Source of the DNA: Nephrocerus scutellatus
Taxonomy: Eukaryota; Arthropoda; Insecta; Diptera; Pipunculidae
Reading direction: 5' to 3'
Length of the DNA stretch: 64,000 nt
Assembly: GCA_947095585.1 (NCBI GenBank)
Contig: OX352762.1
Span: forward strand, 94,214,249 to 94,278,248
Shown here: piece after piece, positions 33,556 to 44,804 of the stretch
Numbering within the stretch: position 1 is the first letter of the stretch
Layout of the letters: every line of letters starts with the position of its first letter
Notes under the pieces: generated by a model
Databases searched by the model: none
What the model saw: the letters and a program-made list of their open reading frames with translations, nothing else
Told to the model about the DNA's origin: nothing
Made by a program: the position numbers and the translations under genes

Positions 33556-34495
33556 TTCAACACAAGGTGGGGAGAACAAAATAGAGTCGAATTTATCGCT
33601 TCCAAAACCCTAGTAACCTCCAGCCATGAAATGGCATCGAAATCGAGGAAACGGAAAAACTAGCAATTGTTGGTATGTGCGTCAACGACAAGCTTCGTTG
33701 AAATATTTAGCGTCGCAAAATGCTGCGAAATGTCTTGGCTTCAAAACACGGTGCAAGAAATATTTCACTCCCTCTGATCTGGCTACTATTTAATAATAAT
33801 AATAATATTCGGCGCGACAGACCGTTGCGGTCCAAGGCCTAGCTTCTTGCAACTATTTGTGTTGTGCATGTATATTTTTGGATACAAATGGAAGGGAATT
33901 TAAGGCCGGATCCGAACGGCGAATTGAGAATTTTTCCGTGACAAGTTATTACTTTCGGAACGTTTGTCAGACATTCGCGAGAGGTGGGACACCGTGAAAA
34001 ATACTTTTGGTGTTACTGGGATTCAAACCACGAACCTCCTGCTCAGTAGCGACGCGCTTTTCCACTGAGCCATGGCGCCCCTAGCTACTATGTATTTACA
34101 AGGCATTTATTCACCCTTAAGTATAACTGTCATGTCTGGTCAAATGCACCTAAGACCGTGCTTGACAGAATACAGAACCATGCGTTAAAACTTATAGGTG
34201 ACAAAAATATTGAAATAACAATTTATTCGCTCGAGCATCGCAGGAGTGTCTCCTGTTTTACTGGTTTTTCAATCAACGTTGCTCGAGAAAAATAGCCAAT
34301 TGCATTCTGCCCCTCCATGAATTTAAGCCCAATACTCGTGGCGTTTTGAATGCACATCAGTTTGCCCTTAAGTCAATCTTCGGATTTACTGTTAAGTTTA
34401 GAGACTCTTTCCTTAGTCGTACAACAGGAATGTGGAATGCTTTACCAAACTTGGTATTTCCACATCAATATGATCCGCATCTTTCATCCAAATCG
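33556..34495 (+). mobile_element. Jockey-like LINE (family A) split by SINE
   Basis: Before the SINE: GTGGGGAGAACAAAATAGAG (RVEFIASKT), EIEETEKLAIVGMCVNDKL and AAKCLGFKTRCKKYFTPSDL. After it: TMYLQGIYSPLSITVMSG, LDRIQNHALKLIGDKNI, FGFTVKFRDSFLSRTTGMWN. The two parts join exactly across the SINE target site. Its 3' end is replaced at about 34497 by RTE sequence. Only the thumb and C-terminal part of ORF2 is present. Confidence 0.85.
33782..34091 (-). mobile_element. SINE nested in LINE, 8-bp target duplication
   Basis: Minus-strand full-length SINE (33790-34083) with (ATT)n tail at left and tRNA-like head at right (TGGCTCAGTGG, then GGTTTGAATCCC on the minus strand). GCTACTAT flanks it at 33782-33789 and 34084-34091. 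The uninterrupted target is recognisable from the related LINE at about 31000, where the homologous TCTGGTTACTATATAC is continuous. Confidence 0.9.
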
Positions 34496-34496
34496 A

Positions 34497-34960
34497 ACAG
34501 GCGGCACGAAATCTGGGGCTTCACATAAATGAGAGCAAAACAAAGTACATGGTGGCCACGTTTGCAAGCAGAAGATCCAACATTAGTACCTCAATTCAAA
34601 TAGTGGAGCGCGAATTTGAAGTAGTGAATTCCTTAAACTATCTCGGGTCAACTGAAGCAGCCGATAACAGCATGGAACCAGAAATACGCGCACTGATGCT
34701 TAAAGCCAACAAAGCCTGCTATAGTCTGTCAAGACTCTTCAAATCAAAGACAATGGTCATACCAGTACTTATATATGGATCCGAGACTTAGGTGCTTTGC
34801 AAAAAGCATTCTGACCTCTTAGTCGCGTTCGAGAGAAAAGTCTTACGGAGAATTGTTGGCCTCGTATGTGAGGAATGACGATTCCGGAGACTTTATTTTT
34901 TGCGGGAGGCCATGACCGGACCCCGCTTGTAGAGCCAAATATGATAATGATGCGATGATC
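34497..34960 (+). mobile_element. RTE LINE 3' fragment
   Basis: LGLHINESKTKYMVATFASR, NSLNYLGSTEAADNSMEPEI, RALMLKANKACYSLSRLFK, then YGSET followed by a stop (34788), AFERKVLRRIVG, and a deletion to the 3' end (GAGCCAAATATGATAATGAT). It is about 90% similar to the element at 23870-24575. The junction with the preceding LINE (GGCGGCACGAAATCTGGGGC) suggests 5' truncation on insertion. Confidence 0.88.
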
Positions 34961-35159
34961 CGCAAGCATTCAAAATGCATGCACATCGACTTCTTCTCTT
35001 TGAATTAATAGAAAATTATGAGAATGTATATTTATATACAGGTCAGCAGAAAATTGAGTTTTTTCTTGTTGTCCATGGGTAACATTTACAGGAACTTGTT
35101 AAAACCACTTTGCAATTATTTTCCCAACGACCAACTATCAAAAAGTACTAGCACATTCG

Positions 35160-35745
35160 TGCCCGTGAGTTTGTCTGTCTGTTTGTCGTGGAATCTTGCG
35201 AGAAATTTTTAACCCACTTTTCAAAGCCCGATTTTATTGAATATATGGTAAAGATCGGGTCGTGGGGTCGCGGGTCTCCCATATAAATTTATTTTTAATA
35301 ATTAAGTTATATAGAGGCATCAGATCACGCCATATTTATGGCTTATGGCTGGTTTCCGTATGCCCTGGTGCTCTCTGTGCAGCGCTACTTTACTATTGTG
35401 GTTGTTTTTTGGTTGGGTTGCAGTGCTTCGCATGTTTTTATTTTTTAACAATTATAGTAGAATTCACTATACTTTTGGTTATTAAAGAATTTATATGAAA
35501 AATATTAACTTGTGTGGGTTGTTTTTTTATTCTTTTTTAAATGCTCTGTATTAACTTCGTGTGCGAATGTGTTTGTTTGTTTGTGTGTTTGTTTTTGGAT
35601 GGCCAAATCTCGTGATCTACTTTCTAAAACCTGATTTTATTCAAACTTTGCACACATTTCTATCTCCGATGACAATACTTTCTATTAAAATTTGGAAGTA
35701 AACGGCCTTAGGGTCGAGGGGCTTCCCATGAAAATTTCCTAACTT
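35160..35745 (-). mobile_element. Two repeat-bearing element fragments
   Basis: 35165-35440 holds AATCTTGCG, AAAGCCCGATTTTATTGA and the GCATCAGATCACGCCATA segment shared with 16690-17080. 35540-35745 holds TGTATTAACTTCGTGTGCG, CTGATTTTATTCAAACTTTG, TATCTCCGATGACAATACTT and a GC-rich core. Both lack terminal 11-mers and are diverged. Confidence 0.6.
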
Positions 35746-35921
35746 TCCGATGTTGTCCAGCGGGGAAGCCCGAAACTCTGAGATTTTTAGTCTACACATC
35801 CATATCCAGTCTACAGTTATTCTACATTTCCTTACATCTGTAGAGCTAAAAAATGTGCTCGATATCAACCAACAACCAAACCAAAAATTTTGTATTTGGA
35901 ACTGGAGTATTTCCTCACATA

Positions 35922-36510
35922 CGAGTGTAGTTCCAGGAGTAATCGACCTAACAAAGAAAAAAAATTTGGGAGAAAATATCTTTATTTCTCTACATAGTTT
36001 TCTTTTAGTTCGATACACTTTCCCCAACGATATTCAATAGCTTCGATACCCTGTTCATAGTGAGAATCGCCTAGCTCCTTAAAATAGCCATCAACCGGAG
36101 ACTCCACCTCTTCATTGTTTGCAAATCTTTTACTACCGAGCCATTTTTTCAAGTTCGGAAACAGAAAATAATCCGAGGGGGCTAAATATGGCGAATAGGG
36201 TACATAAGGAAGTAATTAGAACTTTAACTCATTGGCCATCACGATGACGGATGTGTAAACTGGTGCAATGTCTTGATGAATTGACGCAAAAACTCAGCTT
36301 TATTGTTGTGAAATTTCGCCAAACACTCGATTGAAACATCCGCACGACACTGTTTTTGTTCCATTATAAGTAATCGCGGCAACCATCTTTGTACAGCACT
36401 TTTTGAAATGCCTCCCATCGTCAAATTTAAGCTATGTAATGTTGGTACTCTACCACAGCCATTTTTTTAAAACAACAACCGCTATCTATACGTTAGGTCG
36501 GGTACTTCTA
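35922..36510 (-). mobile_element. mariner element, internally deleted
   Basis: Bounded by CGAGTGTAGTTCCAGGAGTA (35922, preceded by TA) and GTTAGGTCGGGTACTTCT (36493-36510), whose reverse complement AGAAGTACCCGACCTAAC matches the inner part of the related end at 39669. The minus-strand transposase has the middle segment WLPRLLIMEQKQCRADV...CLAKFHNNKAEFLRQF, then a deletion, then PYLAPSDYFLFPNLKKWLGS (third catalytic Asp) and the C-terminus HYEQGIEAIEYRWGKCIELK. About half the usual ~1.2-1.3 kb remains, so it is inactive. Confidence 0.85.
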
Positions 36511-36730
36511 CAAAAATCCCGGAATGGTCGGAAAGCTGATCAAAATTAGCCAAATTTTCACGGATCCAGATGTAAGATTTTTCTATAAGCATGTTGTGGA
36601 TAAGAATCTTAAGTTCAGAGTCGAAATTTAACACCAGGGCAGGTTTAAAAGAAGGCAATCCTCTTTCGTCCACTTCATCCGAGTGTCGGAGCCCGTTATA
36701 GATCAAAATTTCAAATGCCTTGCTTCACAT
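36482..36730 (-). other. Unassigned open frame, protein-like composition
   Basis: The minus-strand frame is open from just after a TGA (about 36722) to 36482, without an ATG. It reads, among others, GLPSFKPALVLNFDSELKIL and WIRENLANFDQLSDHSGIFV. The composition is more protein-like than neighbouring chance frames, and its end overlaps the mariner end (EVPDLTYR). I do not recognise a family. It could be an exon remnant disrupted by the mariner, or chance. Confidence 0.25.
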
Positions 36731-37677
36731 AGCGTATTCTAATGCGCTACTACATTTCAGAAATTCGTAGAGATTTGCATTACACAACTCATTCTTTTTA
36801 CCATAGAATTTGTTAAAAATATATTCCTAATATACGACCAACAGCTTAACATTTCTCTGAGCGTTCAATAAAGCACACTCACTCCCGCTTTTAATCTTAT
36901 CACGACGGATGAATGCAATGAACAGTGTACAACGGTTGAAACGACTACCGGTGGCACGAGATCACCGCGACGGTATGTATATTATGCTAATGCGAACTTT
37001 GTTTGTAGACTGACTTCAATCCGAGTCTTTAAAAGCCCCTTGGCGCTATTTTTACAATTTAGTTGCTGTCCAAGACGCTTGCTATTTAGAACTAGGAGTT
37101 ATTTCTCTAGTGGGAAAAAGAATATTTTTGCCTTTTGCGCAGCTGCACAAGGGATAAAAACGTAACGCGAACGTGAAAAAAGGATGAAGTGACTTGAAGT
37201 GATAATTGTAGTGACATTTTCAGTTTTTTGAAATTTCAGACAAATTATCAGTCGAGGTAATTATTTATTTCGTTTGAGTGCCTATTTATTTATATTTAGC
37301 GATATTTCAATTGAAGTCGTGCTGATAAAAGAAATTTAATATTATTTCTTTGGTATCATTATGTATTCTAAGAACCATTACTTCCGTTAAATTATGGTTT
37401 GTATTCATAAACATTCAGTTATTTTGCAATGAGCTTTGTTTTACTCTTGATATTAATGCTAATGTGTGATTTATACATCGCGAATACTTACGTACCTACA
37501 CAATGCACAATGCTACCCAAATTACTGAGCACCTAAAATATCGTTTTTGTTTTATTTTGGCAGTGTGGGTGCGGTTTAGTAAATTAGAACCACATCATTT
37601 TGGGTGATAAAATTTATATTTCTATAGTGATATGTCAGGAAAAAAAAATAAATGATGTTTAGAGTAGTAGTTAATAC
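36731..37677. other. No recognisable feature
   Basis: AT-rich non-coding stretch. Nothing matches the repeats, LINEs or genes elsewhere in the window. Confidence 0.5.
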
Positions 37678-38649
37678 AAATCCAGTTTTAAAAAATATTC
37701 AAAACAAAATAACGGTACATTAGAGACCTTTTCCCAAATGATTCAGAATGGCATGCATTTAAATTGGTTCATAAGATAAGAAGCACCCTACAAGTAAATG
37801 GAAAAAAATATCCATTAAAGTGGTCCAAAGAGATCGTGGATTTTCAGAAAACCTGTTTTCAACACCGCTTTGTAGCTATTTACTGGTCGATGGTGCCATA
37901 ATAAGATATTTCAGCCCAAATCATTACGCCCCCTTCTCTGCCATGATGGCGGTTTTAAAAAAGTTTCTCTTTTCTTAGATTGTAGAAGTAAAAGTTAAGG
38001 CCATCTGGTGCATCTAAATTGAACTTATTTTTTTTCGTCAGAAAACTTTTTTCTAATTATTCGAACTTGCTCGCCTTGTTGCACATTCTAGGTCATGTGG
38101 TCAAGAATGTGGTCAAAGAATATCGTTTAATCTTTCGCGAAGCATTCGGTTTTTTCTTCAGCTTGAGTCGCTTCACGTGTTTGGTACTACGAATCACACA
38201 ACGAACGTCAGATTTAATTATAGCTCTTTCGTTTTACAGGGTAGAGTTAAAATTTCTCTCTCGTGGTTTTGGTTTGGCGTTCTATTTGCAAACTGTACCC
38301 GGAGTACAATTTGATTTTGCGTTTTATTTGCAAGGTTTTGTAACCGACATTTTAACTTTGCTACCTGTCGGCAATCGACGGGTAAGGTTTCGTTTACTCA
38401 GGAAGATGGCGAAGAGAGAGCAAGCAGACTATTTTCTCAGTTTGTTGTTCTTGTCAAATTTAGTTTCGGTTTGGCGTTCTATTTGCAAAGCATTTACGAC
38501 GAAAACCTTGTAATTTTGGTAGCTTACCCGTGGGTATGGCTTAGGGTGTGGTTTTAGCAAATCGAAAGAAGCATTAACAGTAACAACTGCTGATATTTTT
38601 CGTTTTTCCGACGCTGTTAGTGATGTAAAACATTTCGTTTGTAATTTTG

Positions 38650-39560
38650 ATTACTGGGAACAGGAAGAAGTCATTGGGTGCCAAATCGGGGCAGTAAAGC
38701 GGATGACCCATCAATCCGATCGTATGAGTGTTCAAATACTCGCTGGTTTGATGTAATGTGTGTGAGCTCGCATTATCGTGATGCAAAATGATTCGCCGTT
38801 TTGGGTTGTTTTCTCTCAATTTGTTGAAAACCTAAGGCAAACAAATGGTCGTATACCAAGCTCAATAGCCACATGACCGGTTTTCGTGAAGAAACACGCC
38901 CATTTGCTTCCCAACGCTCCGAGCTCGCACAACTTTTGTTGGATTTTCTTCGAATTGGAAGACCCAAACAGGCGATTACCCTTTTCTTTCCGGCTCATAC
39001 GCAAATATCGATGAATCGTCACCTGTCACAGACTTGTATACGTTTTTGGAAGTACCTTCAACGAATTTTTCAAGCATTTGACGGCATCAATCGACACGAA
39101 CCTTTTTTTGTGCGTCTGTCAAAAAATGTGGAATCCAACATACATACATACCTTCCGCACCTTTAAATTTTCATGTAAGATCGTATATACGTTGGTGTTA
39201 CTAATGCCTAGGCATGCCTCGATTTACCGATAAGTCACATGAAGATCCTCTTCAATTAGTTTTCTCACAGCATCGATGTTTTCTGACACAGCAGCTGTTT
39301 TTGGAAGACCTTCACGTTTAAATTTATTGTACTAGCCAAAACTCGAATAAATTGGTTCGAAGCACTGTTGTTGAGTTAGCCCCTTTCGAAAATCGTAAAA
39401 AATCATCACACGAAAATTTTCACGCGAAAATTTAATTTTTTCACTGAATTCAATTTTTCAAGTAAATAAAAAACAATGTTGCGATGCGAACTGACAGATT
39501 ACTTTTGAGAAACATAACCTCCAAAAATGTTAAACTTTTTGACTGACATAGAGATTTGCA
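38650..39560 (-). pseudogene. mariner transposase, second family, degraded
   Basis: Minus-strand pieces in order: FRVMIFYDFRKGLTQQQCFE, GLPKTAAVSENIDAVRKLIE, ISNTNVYTILHENLKVRKV (DNA-binding part), then a D-containing segment before YEPERK-like sequence, ACFFTKTGHVAIELG, IILHHDNASSHTLHQTSEYL (second Asp) and CPDLAPNDFFLFP (third Asp). This spacing fits the DD34D triad of mariner. Stops and frame changes interrupt it. Confidence 0.8.
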
Positions 39561-39668
39561 TTGGAAAACACTAGTATTACCATTTTCTAAAAACATTTAT
39601 GGCACCCTTGTATCAACCAACAACCAAACCAAAAATTTCTATTTGGAATTAGAGTATTTCCTCATATA

Positions 39669-39890
39669 CGCGGGTAGTCCCAGAAGTACCCGACCTAACA
39701 AAGAAAACACAAAAAATTTGGGAGAAAATATCTTTATTTATCTGAATAGTTTTCTTTTAGTTCGATACACTTTTTCGAGCGATTTTCAATAGCTTCGATA
39801 CCCTGTTTATAGTGAGAATCATCGAGCTCCTTAAAATAGCCATGAACTGGAGACTCCACCACTTCATTGTTGGCAAATCTTTTACTACCG
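39669..39890 (-). mobile_element. mariner 3' end fragment
   Basis: Close copy of 35922-36140: it begins CGCGGGTAGTCCCAGAAGTA after TA (39667-39668) and covers the transposase C-terminus and 3' UTR. It breaks off at ACTACCGAGC, where Tc3-like element sequence resumes. Confidence 0.82.
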
Positions 39891-40851
39891 AGCTTTATTT
39901 GCAAGGTTTTGTAACTGACATTGTAACTTTGCTACCCGTCGGCAATCGACGGGTATGGTTTCGTTTACTCAGGAAGATGGCGAAGAGAGAGCAAGCAGAC
40001 TAATTTCTCAGTTTGTTTTTCTTGTCAAATTTGGTTTCGGTTTGGCGTTCTATTTGCAAAGCATTCACCACGAAAACCCTGTAATTTTGGTAGCTTACTC
40101 GTGGGTATGGTTTAGGATGTGATTTTAGCAAATCGAAAGAGGCATTAACAGTAACTGCTATTTTTGGTTTTCCGGTGCTGTTAGCGCTGTAATTTCGTTT
40201 GTAATTTTTTCCGTACAGTTTTGGATCCTTTAAGTAATAGCCAACAGCATGATCACTTCGATCAATCTTGTAAGCGATAGCACGCTTAGAAAAGCCTTTC
40301 GAATGGTAAACATCTATTTTTGCCTTCTATGCCAATGCCAAACACACCATAAGGCAAAACATTCCTTTTTTACCAAATTAACTTTTTATACAAAAACAAT
40401 GAACCACTTCAAAAACAACGATTGTACTTTGACTGCTTCTAATCTTATGGACCAATATAAATGCATGCCATTCTGACTCATTCGGCAAAAAGGTCCCTAG
40501 CTTTGTTCTGAATATTTTTTAAAACTGGATTTGGAATTCACCATTGCATTCAAAATGAACCACTGTTTCTTTTACCATTTTTTCTCTCAGTGCCATATAA
40601 CGGCAGAAAGATCATTTTTACTTCTCAAAATCGCCTGCTTCTAATCTAGTGAATCGCAGTGTAACTAGCATGAAAAAATTACAGAAAAACTAAGGCAATT
40701 CCACAGTTAGCTTAGTGTTAAGATGCACATTTTGTTGTAACTATTCACTTTATGTAATATAAATATAATATTATTTAAAATATTAAGAAAACTAACTCAT
40801 GTTTCCTTGGCTAGATTATTTTGCTCCAAACATTTAAGAACATCTATAAAT

Positions 40852-41580
40852 ATGAACTCGAAATTAACATCAGTTACCTGCATTGTGTTTCTCGTATTGT
40901 CAATGGGCTTATTATGGCAAATTGAAGCGAAAATGTTAACCAGATGTCAATTAGCAAAAGAACTGCTTCGTCATGACTTCTCGCGAAGTTATTTATCGAA
41001 CTGTAAGATTATACATACATAAGATCGTTATTATTTTGAAGTTTATTAAGAGAAATAACTATGTTCCTGTGCAATATAGGGGTTTGTCTTATCGAGAACG
41101 AAAGTGGCCGCAGTACTTCTAAAGTGATGCAACAACCGAACACTAGTGTTAGCTATGGCTTATTTCAGGTAATAAAGAAGTAAACCTTATATTAAATAGT
41201 ACTCTTTTTAACATCTGCACACAAAAATCTTACCAGATAAACAGCAAAAATTGGTGTCGAAAAGGACGTAAAGGGGGCATCTGCAACATGAAATGTGAAG
41301 GTAAAACATAAAATTTACTATTAAAGTTAACAGAAACACACTTGGATCAATTATTGTCATTTCAATTTCAATAACACAGTTGTCAGTTGCATAAAGGAAC
41401 GTATACATATTTATATATTTTTATATTGTCGATAATTTCCTCATAGATTACCTAAACGATGAAATATCCGACGACGCTAGATGTGCCAGACAGATCTTTA
41501 ATCGTCATGGCTTTCAGGCTTGGCCTGGTTGGGTGAGCAAATGTCGTGGGCGAACTTTACCTGATGTCTCCAGATGTTAA
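40852..41580 (+). CDS. c-type lysozyme-like protein (4 exons, 145 aa)
   Basis: Exons 40852-41002, 41080-41168, 41237-41300, 41447-41580; GT-AG introns, phases consistent. A signal peptide (about residues 1-26, ending WQIEA) precedes a mature domain with eight cysteines at the c-type lysozyme positions (TRCQLAKEL; WVCLIENES; NWCRKG; GICNMKC; ARCARQI; SKCRG; terminal RC). Normal lysozyme hydrolyses peptidoglycan with a Glu/Asp pair. Here Glu58 is kept (CLIENES), but the Asp before YG is Ser75 (NTSVSYGLFQINS), so muramidase activity is probably weak or lost. It is expected to be secreted, for gut, immune or reproductive use. An AATAAA follows the stop at 41609. It is a paralogue of the gene at 49948. 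Confidence 0.93.
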
Positions 41581-41639
41581 GAGAAACATATTCAATTTTT
41601 CATTATTGAATAAAGCTTGGAACATTCTATTTACATTAC

Positions 41640-42520
41640 ACATGCACACAATTTTAATTTTAACACATCACTAATACGTACAATTTTAAAACTGTTATTA
41701 CTCGTATATATATATATATTTTTTTATATAGATATCTACATTAAAAGAAAAAATAATAAAACACGTTGTTGTAAAAGTACAACAGCTAAAAGCTGAATAA
41801 TAAATAAATTTGTACATATTATAAGAAATATATATAGCAAAAATATAACATCACAAAAATATTATTGGTTTGGATCGAATAATATTGTGGGAGTCACAAA
41901 TACGTAGGCACAAATAAATAGGCGCGTTCGACATGCGGAAGGCTCCGTATAATCCTTATCCTCAGTAACTCGAACACGATTGCTTGCTGAGGAATCGAAG
42001 AATTTTCTCTAATTTTCTGAGACAAAATTATTTTGGATTCTCTCTCTCACATCACATTGTCAGTTGACTTTTAAAAGTTTTGATTGCTGAGCTGACAGAT
42101 AAAGAAGAATGTTGTTCGACTGAACGCAATCCTCTTCAATGACGAAAAAAATAAAATCTCTGAGACCTCAGCTATCTCGAACGAGCCTAATGGAACAAAT
42201 CTTTATGTACTAACAAAGAGGAAAATTTGGCTCTGTGTGGAGCAATTTCCTCGCCAAAACTCAAAGTAAGTTGATCGATACACTCTCGTGCAAATACGTA
42301 CTTCGTAATCGTAAGAAATCATCGAACAAAAGTTTTTTTTGACAGAAATCGTCATTAAAAAAAAAACACATAAAAATTAAATATACACATACACACACAC
42401 ACTGCGTGCTTGTTTTGTAGCAAAATCATCCACCAAATGACGCAGGGGCAGCGAACAGCGCTGCTCACAAAGCACAGAGCTCAGACTTTGCCGTGATCTA
42501 ATGCGATATAGCGATATTTA
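41640..42520. other. No recognisable gene
   Basis: AT-rich spacer with (TA)n near 41707 and (CA)n near 42390. 42440-42490 has a GCAGCGAACAGCGCTGCTC inverted motif reminiscent of the unique part of the long repeat-bearing elements. Nothing else is supported. Confidence 0.4.
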
Positions 42521-42529
42521 AAAATTGTA

Positions 42530-42857
42530 TATTGGGGTCCCCAAGGGGCCGATCACTCCAAATTTTTACAAAAAGTGTTTTCCATCGAAGACACACATGT
42601 GTACAAAATTTAAAGAAAATCGGATAAATTTTGTAAAATATTTGTATGGGAGCCCCCCGATCCCGCAGCCCGAGAGGCCTCAAATTTTAATAGAAATGTT
42701 GTCATGGGAGATATACATGTGTGCAAAATTTAAATGAAAGCGGGCAGTAGGAAGTGGGTTAAAAATTGATGACAAGGTTTGGTGTGCCAGCTAGCCAGCC
42801 ACCCGGCCGACCGGCCGGCCGCCACGGGCAAGTGAAATTAATATAGAGAATTTAAAA
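42530..42857 (+). mobile_element. Repeat-bearing element, right-end copy
   Basis: Two to three ~120-bp units (TCCATCGAAGACACACATGT; GTATGGGAGCCCCCCGATCC), then the right flank with CCAGCTAGCCAGCCACC and CACGGGCAAGTGAAATTAAT, ending at TAGAGAATTTA (42844-42854). Confidence 0.8.
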
Positions 42858-42874
42858 ACCTTTCATCTAAAGGT

Positions 42875-43165
42875 ATTCTACAATTATCCTGTATTCAAAA
42901 TTCTATAACCATTTTATAATCAAAAATTATTCTATATAATTTTTTACTTATATACTATCTTATAATCATTCTGTAATTATCTTATAAGCTTATCCTAAAA
43001 GTTCTCTTTCATAATTCTATAATCATCCTTTAGTCATTCCAGAATTCAAAATTATTATCTATCCCTTTCATAAGTTTTCTATAACCATCCTATATCCATT
43101 GAATAAATATCGTATACATTTTATAATCATCCTTTAATCCAAAATAATCTATTAATCATCAATAA
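42875..43165. repeat. AT-rich minisatellite (TTCTATAATCATCC-like)
   Basis: Degenerate 11-15-bp units such as TTCTATAATCATCC, TTTTATAATCATCC and CTTATAATCATTCT repeat through the stretch. No coding potential. Confidence 0.8.
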
Positions 43166-43199
43166 ATATAATTTCGAAGGAAAGTGTGTCATACAAATT

Positions 43200-44045
43200 T
43201 ATTTAAGTGCGTGTCTGGAAGAGGCGCTTTTCCCGGATACACAAAATGAAAAGCAAATATCTCGCATATGATGATGAAAAGGGGTGTCTACCAATAGCAC
43301 TGCTACCCATAAGGATCTATTTCACTCCCCCTAACTAGTGCCATGGAGACAGTGCATGACCATCCCTATAGCACCCCCCTCATACCAATGGCTCTTATGA
43401 ACCTAATGATATGATGTGGGTTCAGTCAATGCCGTGCAGATTCTGAGATCGCGTGAGTTCCCAAGTGGTCTCTCCCTATTGCTCCGCATTCATTGAGAAG
43501 GTGCCACGGGGTTTCCTCCGCTTTCCCACAATGCCTGCAGCTGTCATCCTCTTCTAGTTTTATTTTCTTTGGGTGCCCCTTTAGTCTACAATGTCCTGCA
43601 AGGAAACCCGTAATGATTCTTACATTACTTCTACTAAGTCCCAATATCGAGAGAGAGAGAGACCTCTTTGGGTCATAGTTTCCCATCATTTCCATTGATT
43701 GCCGTAGACCTGGAAGATTTTCCCATCTTACGGAAGCAGTTGCTTCACCTTTTCTGCGTATCTCCGCCCGCATTATGCGGTACCCAGAATGGTTTCTGCC
43801 CCTTTGTTGGCGAACATATCTGCTGCTTCATTGCCTTCTATGCCAGTGTGTCCTGACACCCAGTACAACCGTACCTTGTTTACTTCCTCCTACTCTTCTA
43901 CTTGTACTTCTGCCTGGAATATGCTCGGGTACTGCCCCAATGCTTCAAAGTACATGGTTCTTGGCCCATGGACTCTCGCACCCGTGCCTTCTGCTTTCTT
44001 TGATGCTTCCGTATACCACTTTATGGCTTCCGAAAACACCCTCAA
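43200..44045 (-). pseudogene. LINE RNase H domain and C-terminus (I/R1/LOA-like)
   Basis: On the minus strand: IKWYTEASKKAEGTGARVHG (RNase H strand 1, where the usual TDGSK has become TEASK), TMYFEALGQYPSIFQAEV, then in another frame a WVSGHTGIEGNEAAD-like segment, and MRAEIRRKGEATASVRWENL. It ends with NVRIITGFLAGHCRLKGHPK and DDSCRHCGKAEETPWHLLNE, a C-terminal zinc motif. Only LINE clades such as I, R1 and LOA carry this RNase H. A frameshift and the lost catalytic Asp mark it as dead. RT sequence is absent. Confidence 0.75.
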
Positions 44046-44225
44046 AAGACACCCGAACGACCTCCCAAAACATTCCAAAAATACCCCCCAAACATAACCA
44101 AAAGACCCTCAGAAGACCAAAAAAAAATACACCAAAAATACCCCTAAAATGCCCCACAAAATGTCATCAAAACACCACAGAAAGAAACCTCAGAATACCC
44201 CCAAAAGACCCTCAAAAAACCCATT
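44035..44225. repeat. Minisatellite (CCCCAAAAGACCC-like)
   Basis: Units such as CCCTCAAAAGACACCC and CCCCTAAAATGCCCC; degenerate and complementary to the GGGTCTTGAGG array at 29040. Open frames through it are artefacts. Confidence 0.75.
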
Positions 44226-44614
44226 GAAAATATCGTTGGATGTTTAATGTAAAATCTAAAATGTATTAGAGAAACTAAATACTTATTTACCGTTAAGGTA
44301 GTGCATACAAGAAACAACTGTTATATCATATACACCAACCGGATACAAATATTTTTTTTATCAATAAGAATGTAAAATGTTCTTATGATTCAGTCATTTA
44401 CATTTTTTCTCTCGATTTTTCTCGATTGGTGTGATACTTGTGTTATCACTGGTATCAACTGTAAAATGTAGAACAGAAGCTACGTACTTATTTACCAATA
44501 GAGTAGTGCATATAAACACCAAATATTATATCATATACACAAACCGGATCGCTACATTCGTTATTTTTATCACAAAAGCAATTCACCCCTAGTCACGCCT
44601 AAAGAACTTTAACT

Positions 44615-44800
44615 AAAAAAAACGGTGGGGCTTGATGGCATTTCTACTGAACTTTTCCAAGCAGCCTAGACAAGCCTAGAGCCGATAAGCTCCAACGCTA
44701 AACATTGCACCAAGGATCAGGATGAAAAAGCTGTACTCAAATGGAGCTCTTGAAGACTCTCTGCGGTTCCTCGTAGATTGGCCAATATCACCGTAGAGAC
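44615..44800 (+). mobile_element. RTE-like RT entry fragment
   Basis: The + strand reads KKTVGLDGISTELFQAA followed by broken frames, matching the K..G.DGI..ELF entry motif of RTE-type reverse transcriptases. Too short to place further. Confidence 0.45.
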
Positions 44801-44804
44801 CTCC

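Larger units (their letters stand above)
37678..40532 (-). mobile_element. Tc3-like element with long inverted ends, invaded by mariner
   Basis: Arms of about 110 bp are inverted: 37678-37790 and 40425-40532. Both carry CCAGTTTTAAAAAATATTC and AAATGCATGCCATTCTGA as read on one or other strand. On the minus strand 40380-40130 reads KRAIAYKIDRSDHAVGYYLK and DPKLYGKNYK, a Tc1/Tc3 DNA-binding region. About 38150-37860 reads LKKKPNASRKIKRYSL, KFNLDAPDGLNFYFYNLRKE and VMIWAEISYYG, the central catalytic region. Mariner sequences lie between these parts, and a ~320-bp direct repeat (38321-38650 and 39891-40215) flanks them. Multiple stops make it non-functional. Confidence 0.72.

Noticed and set aside
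38019..38513. 164-residue plus-strand frame
   Set aside because: It lies antisense to the Tc3-like transposase remnant and the 320-bp direct repeat; composition is Phe/Leu-rich and not protein-like.
43775..44227. 150-residue frame on the plus strand
   Set aside because: Its first half is antisense to the LINE RNase H remnant and its second half is minisatellite.
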